This document shows, one piece after another, positions 39,274 to 43,751 of a stretch of DNA of 43,751 bases (positions are counted from its first letter, which is position 1; the number at the start of each line of letters is the position of its first letter). The stretch covers positions 1 to 43,751 of the forward strand of contig JABEUQ010000068.1 in assembly GCA_013044265.1 (NCBI GenBank), read 5' to 3'. A program made the position numbers and the translations under genes. The notes under the pieces are model-generated. The model was not told where the DNA came from. It was given only the letters and a program-made list of their open reading frames with translations, and ran no database searches. This DNA comes from Acidimicrobiaceae bacterium (GTDB taxonomy: Bacteria; Actinomycetota; Acidimicrobiia; Acidimicrobiales; RAAP-2).

Positions 39274-40447
39274 CGTCACCCTCCCGTCGTTAGGTGAGTC
39301 AGTCACCGAAGGAATCATTACGCAATGGTTCAAGAAGGTGGGCGACGCCGTCGCTCGCGACGAACCACTCTTTGAGGTCTCGACTGACAAAGTCGACTCC
39401 GAAATGCCCTCGCCGGCGGCTGGAGTCCTGACCCAGATCCTCGCCGAGGAAGGTGACACGGTACAAACCGGTGCGCGCGTCGCGGTCATCGACGAGAGTG
39501 CCGTGGCCGCAGTCGGGTCGACTTCGAATGCGTCAGCCTCGCCGGTAGTTCCCACGCCTGGCGCGGCTCCTCGTGCGAGCGCCCCCGCAGTCACTGAAGG
39601 TCGTGGTGTCAATGGTGTCGTACTCTCGCCGGTCGTGCGTCGCATACTGGCCGATGGGGGTGTCGAGCCATCTACCGTCACCGGTACCGGTAGCGGCGGA
39701 GCGATCACGCGCCGTGATGCCGAGCGCGCGGTTGCGCAGGGGCCGACGGAGGAAGTCATCGTCGCTCTCTCCAACGGACGACGTCGTATGGGCCAGCACA
39801 TGAGTGTTTCGGTGCTCTCCGCACCCCACGGGTTCGTCGCGGTCGAAGTCGACGCCAGCGTCTTTGATGAATTGGACGCGCAGGGTCGCGAGACTCGTGA
39901 GGGGTTTACCATCACCGACGAGTCGGTCGTGACAATCGCTGCGGTACGGGCCCTGGCAGAATTCGAATTCCTCAATGCCACTTTCGCGAACGACCAATTG
40001 ACGCTGCACCGCACCATTTCGGTGGGTTTCACGCGCCACGTCGAAGATGACGGCATGCTGGTTCCCGTGGTGCACGCAGCTGCGGGCCTGACGTTGCGTG
40101 CCCTGTCACGTCGCACTGCGGAGCTCGACGAACGCTTGCGTTCGCGCCAGCTCAATGCGGATGACCTCATGGGTGGTACTTTCACGGTCGCGTCAGCGAC
40201 CAGTGAGCACACGATGTGGACCGAGCCCATCATCATTCAGCCCGAAGTGGCGGTCCTAGGCATTGGCGCGGTGCGTCAGGTGCCGGTCGTCGTGGTGCGC
40301 GCAGGCGTGCCGGTGCTCGAAGTGGGACGACGCGTCATCTTGGGACTCACCTTCGACCACCGTGTCTGTGACGCGGCGGCGGCGAGCAAGTACCTTGAGA
40401 GAGTGGGCGAATTGCTGGCTGGCCTCGACGTGGCTAGCGAACGATAA
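39266..40447 (+). CDS. Dihydrolipoyl acyltransferase (E2) of a 2-oxoacid dehydrogenase complex
   Basis: A 393-residue E2 with one lipoyl domain (1-76; lipoyl-lysine K42 in FEVSTDKVDSEMPSPAAG), a Pro/Ala/Ser linker, an E1/E3-binding domain (about 118-155, LSPVVRRILADGG) and a catalytic domain. The active-site motif DHRVCDAAAA keeps H365 and D369 but has Ala where Gly is usual after the Asp. The sequence resembles the DlaT/SucB group of actinobacteria; whether it serves pyruvate, branched-chain or 2-oxoglutarate complexes is unclear, as no E1 gene is present. The TTG start (39266) overlaps the lpdA end. The stop TAA shares its last A with the next ATG. Confidence 0.9.
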   Translation: MADVTLPSLGESVTEGIITQWFKKVGDAVARDEPLFEVSTDKVDSEMPSPAAGVLTQILAEEGDTVQTGARVAVIDESAVAAVGSTSNASASPVVPTPGAAPRASAPAVTEGRGVNGVVLSPVVRRILADGGVEPSTVTGTGSGGAITRRDAERAVAQGPTEEVIVALSNGRRRMGQHMSVSVLSAPHGFVAVEVDASVFDELDAQGRETREGFTITDESVVTIAAVRALAEFEFLNATFANDQLTLHRTISVGFTRHVEDDGMLVPVVHAAAGLTLRALSRRTAELDERLRSRQLNADDLMGGTFTVASATSEHTMWTEPIIIQPEVAVLGIGAVRQVPVVVVRAGVPVLEVGRRVILGLTFDHRVCDAAAASKYLERVGELLAGLDVASER

Positions 40448-42072
40448 TGCTGCGCCGTCGGCACCTGGGACGCGTGAGCTTCGCTGAGGCCGATGATTTG
40501 CAACGGGCTCTCTTTGAGTCTGACGAGGACTACGTTTTGCTCTTTGAGCATCCGCCAACCTACACGCGCGGTATCCGTGCTCAGGAGGACCACTTCTTGA
40601 TTGCGGCGGAGCTCTTGAACGCTGACGTGGTCACCACCGATCGAGGCGGCGACGTGACGTACCACGCGCCCGGACAAGCAGTGGGCTGGGCCATTGTGAG
40701 CGTGCCCGACGATCCTGGTGCGGGTCGATTGCACGTGAACAAGCTCGAGGATGCCGTCATTGCGACGGTGCGAGCCTTCGATCCCGAGGGCACACTCGGT
40801 GAAATAGGTCGTCTCGAGGGGTACCCCGGTGTGTGGGCGCGAATCGATTCGCGGCCCCACAAGATTGCCGCGGTGGGCGTGCGCACCATGCGCAACCAAC
40901 GAGGAGAACGCCGAACTTTGCACGGCGTGGCACTCAATGTAGATATCGACTTGACCGGATTTCAAGCCATCATTCCCTGCGGAATTCCTGATAAGCCCGT
41001 GGGTTCAATGAAGTCACTCGGACTCGACGTCACTGAGCTCGAGGTCGAGGAACGTCTCGGTCTAGAACTTGCCCAGCGACTGGGAACCGAGGAACGCGTC
41101 GCGCGCGTTGATCGCTCCGCCTCAAGCACCTCAGACGAGCGACCCCTCATCCGACGCTTGCGCAAGGCGGGCGTCAACCCCGACGAGGCGCTACCGATTA
41201 ACACCCGCAAGCCCGAGTGGCTGCGCATCGAAGCCCACATGGGTAACGAATTTCAGAGTTTGCGTACATTGACTGAGGATCTTCGACTCGTGACGGTGTG
41301 CGAGGAGGCGGGTTGCCCCAACATTTTTGAGTGCTGGCAGAGTGGCACCGCCACATTCATGGTCAACGGAGAACGCTGCACGCGGGCGTGCGGTTTCTGC
41401 CTCATCGACACTCGTAAGCCCCTCGCCCTGGACTCTAGCGAGCCCGGTCGCGTGGCCGAAGCAGTGGTGCGTCTGAAGCTCAGTCACGCGGTCATCACTT
41501 GCGTGGCGCGCGATGACCTCGCCGACGGGGGTGCGGGCGCCATTGCCGATACCATTCGGGCCGTTCGAGAACGCTCGCCCGAGACGAACATCGAGGTCTT
41601 GATCAGTGACTTGAAGGGTGACGCCGCGGCGCTGCAACTCATCATCGACGCGCGCCCTGACGTGATGAATCACAACATGGAGACAGTCGCGCGCCTGCAG
41701 CGCGCGGTGCGTCCGAGTGCGGCGTATCACCGTTCTCTCACTGTCTTGGCACGTTCGGTGAAAGCTGGACTCACCACAAAATCGGGAATGATGGTGGGAC
41801 TGGGTGAGAGTGCGGACGAAATCGAAGAGGTTCTCGTTGACCTCGCATCGGTGGGTGTGTCAATCGCGACCATCGGACAGTATCTTCGTCCAACGGCCCA
41901 GCACTTGCCCGTCGCGCGTTACTGGGAGCCAGCTGAGTTCGATGACTTGGCCGAGCGCGGCCGTCGCGCGGGATTGGCCCACGTGCAGTCGTCGCCGCTC
42001 ACGCGCTCGAGTTATCACGCGCGCGAAGCCTTGAGCGACGCGACACCACTCGCGCTGCCAACTCGTCGCTAG
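40447..42072 (+). CDS. lipB-lipA: Fused octanoyltransferase (LipB) and lipoyl synthase (LipA)
   Basis: One 541-residue chain makes both lipoate enzymes. Residues 1-213 are LipB: RGGDVTYHAPGQ (67-78), catalytic K139 in HKIAAVGVR and catalytic C178 in IIPCGIPDKPVGS. Residues 255-541 are LipA: auxiliary cluster cysteines C285, C290, C296 in VCEEAGCPNIFECW; radical-SAM cysteines C311, C315, C318 in CTRACGFC; and the C-terminal serine ligand in LTRSSYHA. The linker (214-254) is Ser/Arg/Asp-rich with no stop or good internal start. LipB moves octanoyl from acyl carrier protein to the E2; LipA inserts two sulfurs. The ATG overlaps the E2 stop by one base. Confidence 0.95.
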   Translation: MLRRRHLGRVSFAEADDLQRALFESDEDYVLLFEHPPTYTRGIRAQEDHFLIAAELLNADVVTTDRGGDVTYHAPGQAVGWAIVSVPDDPGAGRLHVNKLEDAVIATVRAFDPEGTLGEIGRLEGYPGVWARIDSRPHKIAAVGVRTMRNQRGERRTLHGVALNVDIDLTGFQAIIPCGIPDKPVGSMKSLGLDVTELEVEERLGLELAQRLGTEERVARVDRSASSTSDERPLIRRLRKAGVNPDEALPINTRKPEWLRIEAHMGNEFQSLRTLTEDLRLVTVCEEAGCPNIFECWQSGTATFMVNGERCTRACGFCLIDTRKPLALDSSEPGRVAEAVVRLKLSHAVITCVARDDLADGGAGAIADTIRAVRERSPETNIEVLISDLKGDAAALQLIIDARPDVMNHNMETVARLQRAVRPSAAYHRSLTVLARSVKAGLTTKSGMMVGLGESADEIEEVLVDLASVGVSIATIGQYLRPTAQHLPVARYWEPAEFDDLAERGRRAGLAHVQSSPLTRSSYHAREALSDATPLALPTRR

Positions 42073-42306
42073 TTCACGCGCTCGTCGCGTCCGGACACTC
42101 CTTACGGCATGTCCAATGTAGATATACCGACGTACTTGGACCAATTGAGTCAAAGGGAGCAGTGTTGGGTGCCCATTGGTTGACATTCGTGACTGTTACT
42201 CGTTGAGTCGGCGGGGCCGCTTCCCCTACTGTGGCATTCAGATAGGGCATGCCGTGATCGGAGTGGTACTGAGTGCTGGCGCGCTCGTGAAGGAAAACAG
42301 GGCCTC
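42073..42306. other. Intergenic region downstream of lipB-lipA
   Basis: No convincing gene. A perfect -35-like TTGACA occurs at about 42179 but has no matching -10 box at the right distance. An imperfect dyad (GGACA / TGTCC around 42093-42115) has a long loop and no T-run. Confidence 0.35.
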
Positions 42307-42633
42307 TCAGGCGCTCACGGCTAACACGGCCGCGCGAGCATCGCCACTCGCGTCGAGAAAGAGTGGCAATTTCATGGTGGACAGCATTCGAACCATTCCC
42401 TCACCGACATGATTGACGACGACACCCTCGACGTGGTTCTGCAACAAGAATCGTGCGACCCGGGCGTGGTGTTGGGCGGGCGTCCCTTCGTCGTGGAGAC
42501 GGTCCCAGGAGACCTCAACCTCCTGCCACTCGTCGATGGTGCCGTTGGTCACCTGGGCCACGGCAATGCGTTGGGCCCGACCCCACCGAGGGTCGACTTG
42601 TCCATCACTGGTTACTGGCACACAAAAGATCAT
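42307..42633 (-). CDS. NifX/NifB-like (dinitrogenase iron-molybdenum cofactor-binding fold) protein
   Basis: A 108-residue protein with the small NifX-type fold. It opens with MIFCVPVTSDGQVDPRWGRA, continues with a conserved W-D-x-x-H-D-E-G segment and the pair HHARVARFLLQNHVEGVVVN, and ends with HVGEGMVRMLSTMKLPLFLD. I start at the ATG at 42633, where the fold begins; the open frame runs 23 codons further up. No nitrogen-fixation genes are near, and many bacteria carry such proteins of unknown role. They bind metal-sulfur clusters in nitrogenase systems, but nothing here shows that. Confidence 0.7.
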   Translation of the reverse strand: MIFCVPVTSDGQVDPRWGRAQRIAVAQVTNGTIDEWQEVEVSWDRLHDEGTPAQHHARVARFLLQNHVEGVVVNHVGEGMVRMLSTMKLPLFLDASGDARAAVLAVSA

Positions 42634-43256
42634 GAATGCAGGGTACTGCCGCGTCGTGGTCCGCACGGGTCCACCAGTGAGGACCAAGGTACTGACTTGC
42701 AAAGTTTGTCTGCTCGGTGAAGATCGCGAAAGTGCGGATCAGCCCGTGTGAGGCGTAGGTTGTCACCGAACTAAATGAAGTAAAGTCCAACCGCTGCAGA
42801 ATCGGTCGACTCTCCCTGGAAGCGGTCTCGCTGAGATAGGTGCATCCCCGTCGCGCAGCTTCTCGAGCCCGGTACGCCGCTAGGGCTCGGTACTAGCCGC
42901 GGCCGCGCCACTGCGCTAGCGTGCCACCTCCATACAGGCTGGCAAAGTCGCGACCGGGGATGAATTCCCCGCGGGCGGACGACACAGGTTGCCCGCCCGC
43001 AATGACGACTACGAGCTCAGTATTCTCGGGTGAAGTTGTCAACTGTGTGAGTAGCGACCGCCGAAGTTGCGAGCGAGTGCTTTCGAAGGCCTTTTCTATT
43101 GGCCTCAGAAGCCAATACGGTCCTGTCAGGCACGTCGCAGTGCTGGGAAATCTATGATCACACTCCATCTGCCCAGCAGCTCGCATTCTGCGAAGAGGCT
43201 GCGCGTTGTCTCGACTCTAAAAATGACGGAGATGGTGCTCAGGGGGTGATGACTTT
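42634..43256. other. Gene-poor stretch with unidentified open frames
   Basis: About 620 bases without a recognisable gene. One leftward frame (42893-43186) reads protein-like near its end (ENTELVVVIAGGQPVSS, then FIPGRDFASLYGGG). One rightward frame (about 43099-43260) reads TVLSGTSQCWEIYDHTPSAQ. Neither matches a family I know, and neither has a good start with a ribosome site. Old gene remnants are likely. Confidence 0.35.
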
Positions 43257-43634
43257 TCAGGCGTGGGATAAAGCCGCTGGTGGCGTGTACTGCGCTGGTC
43301 CGAAACCAAGTATTGGAACGAAAATAAAATTGAGGAGCCAAAGACCGATTCCAAATCCGGAACTCTTGGCGAAAGATTTGGCAATGTCCATGGCGACGAT
43401 CAAACCGATGACAATATTGACCAATGGAATGAAGAACAAAATGAGCCACCATTCGGGTCGCCCCGAAATCTTGCACACCAAATATAGGTTGTAGATTGGG
43501 ATAAAGATTCCCCATCCAGGTTCGCCGGCCTTAGCAAAGATCTTCCAACCTGCGACAACGTAGAGGACAAACACCGCCAGGGGGATCAGGAGAATCACTG
43601 CGCCCGACGACGACGTATTGGCACCCAACTGCAT
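43257..43634 (-). CDS. DUF5684-like small membrane protein
   Basis: A 125-residue protein with four predicted membrane helices. The conserved core reads FAKAGEPGWGIFIPIYNLYL, CKISGRPEWWLILFFIPLVN, IVAMDIAKSFAKSSGFGIGL and FVPILGFGPAQY, the pattern of the DUF5684 group often found next to signal peptidases or alone in Gram-positives. AAGGAG lies eight bases before the ATG. The sequence upstream to the window end (43635-43751) shows no gene and should hold its promoter. Function unknown. Confidence 0.75.
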   Translation of the reverse strand: MQLGANTSSSGAVILLIPLAVFVLYVVAGWKIFAKAGEPGWGIFIPIYNLYLVCKISGRPEWWLILFFIPLVNIVIGLIVAMDIAKSFAKSSGFGIGLWLLNFIFVPILGFGPAQYTPPAALSHA

Positions 43635-43751
43635 ATAGAACTCCTTGTCTTATTTTGGGTCTTGAGGCATGAATGTGGGTTCCGCGACGGAGTGATCGGA
43701 CGCTCCTCCTTGCAGGACATGGGTTTTAAGGGTAGGTGGACGGCCCGGTGA

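Noticed and set aside
39214..40236. 340-codon leftward open frame
   Set aside because: Antisense to the E2 gene; composition (Ser/Arg/Ala) is that of a shadow frame.
1..43751. CRISPR array, prophage, integrative element or intact insertion sequence
   Set aside because: No regularly spaced repeats, transposase or integrase motifs, or terminal inverted repeats were seen.

Overview
The window looks like chromosomal DNA from a GC-rich, Gram-positive actinobacterium. I lean towards class Acidimicrobiia, at modest confidence. The signs are frequent GTG/TTG starts, very tight gene packing with 4-base stop/start overlaps, actinobacterial-type LeuB, MutY, LCP, NlpC/P60 and DlaT-like proteins, and a cysteine-patterned repeat-protein remnant at the left edge. 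I found no rRNA, tRNA, CRISPR array, intact insertion sequence or phage. Most of the window is housekeeping DNA, with two decayed stretches (about 17.4-19.1 kb and 42.1-43.2 kb).

Layout. 0-7.5 kb: a repeat-protein remnant, a SWEET-like membrane protein, then leucine/BCAA synthesis as two divergent units (greA-leuC-leuD leftwards, leuB-ilvE rightwards) around a 119-base gap that holds a strong dyad, followed by an unknown gene and an acyl-CoA dehydrogenase. 7.9-14.8 kb: a MacAB-like export operon (adaptor, ATPase, permease, leftwards) facing a two-component system (response regulator, kinase). 15-24.9 kb: a YfhO-like membrane protein, a gene graveyard (P-type ATPase and HD-GYP remnants), a possible PemK-fold protein, an Lgt-like protein coupled to an NlpC/P60 hydrolase, a DUF6941-like protein, MutY, a flavin reductase and a small membrane protein. 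24.9-35.2 kb: oligopeptidase B and a split Suf iron-sulfur locus. The rightward arm is sufB, a four-cysteine protein gene, sufD, a Rieske ferredoxin gene and sufC1. The leftward arm is sufC2-sufS-sufU. An LCP cell-wall ligase gene lies between them. 35.2-43.7 kb: an MBL hydrolase, an alpha/beta hydrolase without its nucleophile, an Rrf2 regulator, RNase HI, a lipoate module (lpd, E2, a fused lipB-lipA gene), a NifX-like protein and a small four-helix membrane protein.

How they fit together. LeuB, LeuC, LeuD and IlvE cover the late leucine pathway. The Suf genes supply Fe-S clusters needed by other products here: LeuC/LeuD, MutY, the Rieske protein and especially the LipA domain, which consumes a cluster to make lipoate for the E2 and Lpd encoded next to it. 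The two-component system probably controls the export operon it faces.

The most unusual items are the export adaptor, whose hairpin insert is about 430 residues and carries three C-X8-C pairs each followed by a TQxKN motif; the single-chain LipB-LipA enzyme; the two different SufC ATPases in one Suf locus; the four-cysteine protein inside the suf operon, bracketed by RNA hairpins; and the dyad shared by the two leucine transcription units. All functions are read from sequence motifs by eye; no database search was possible.
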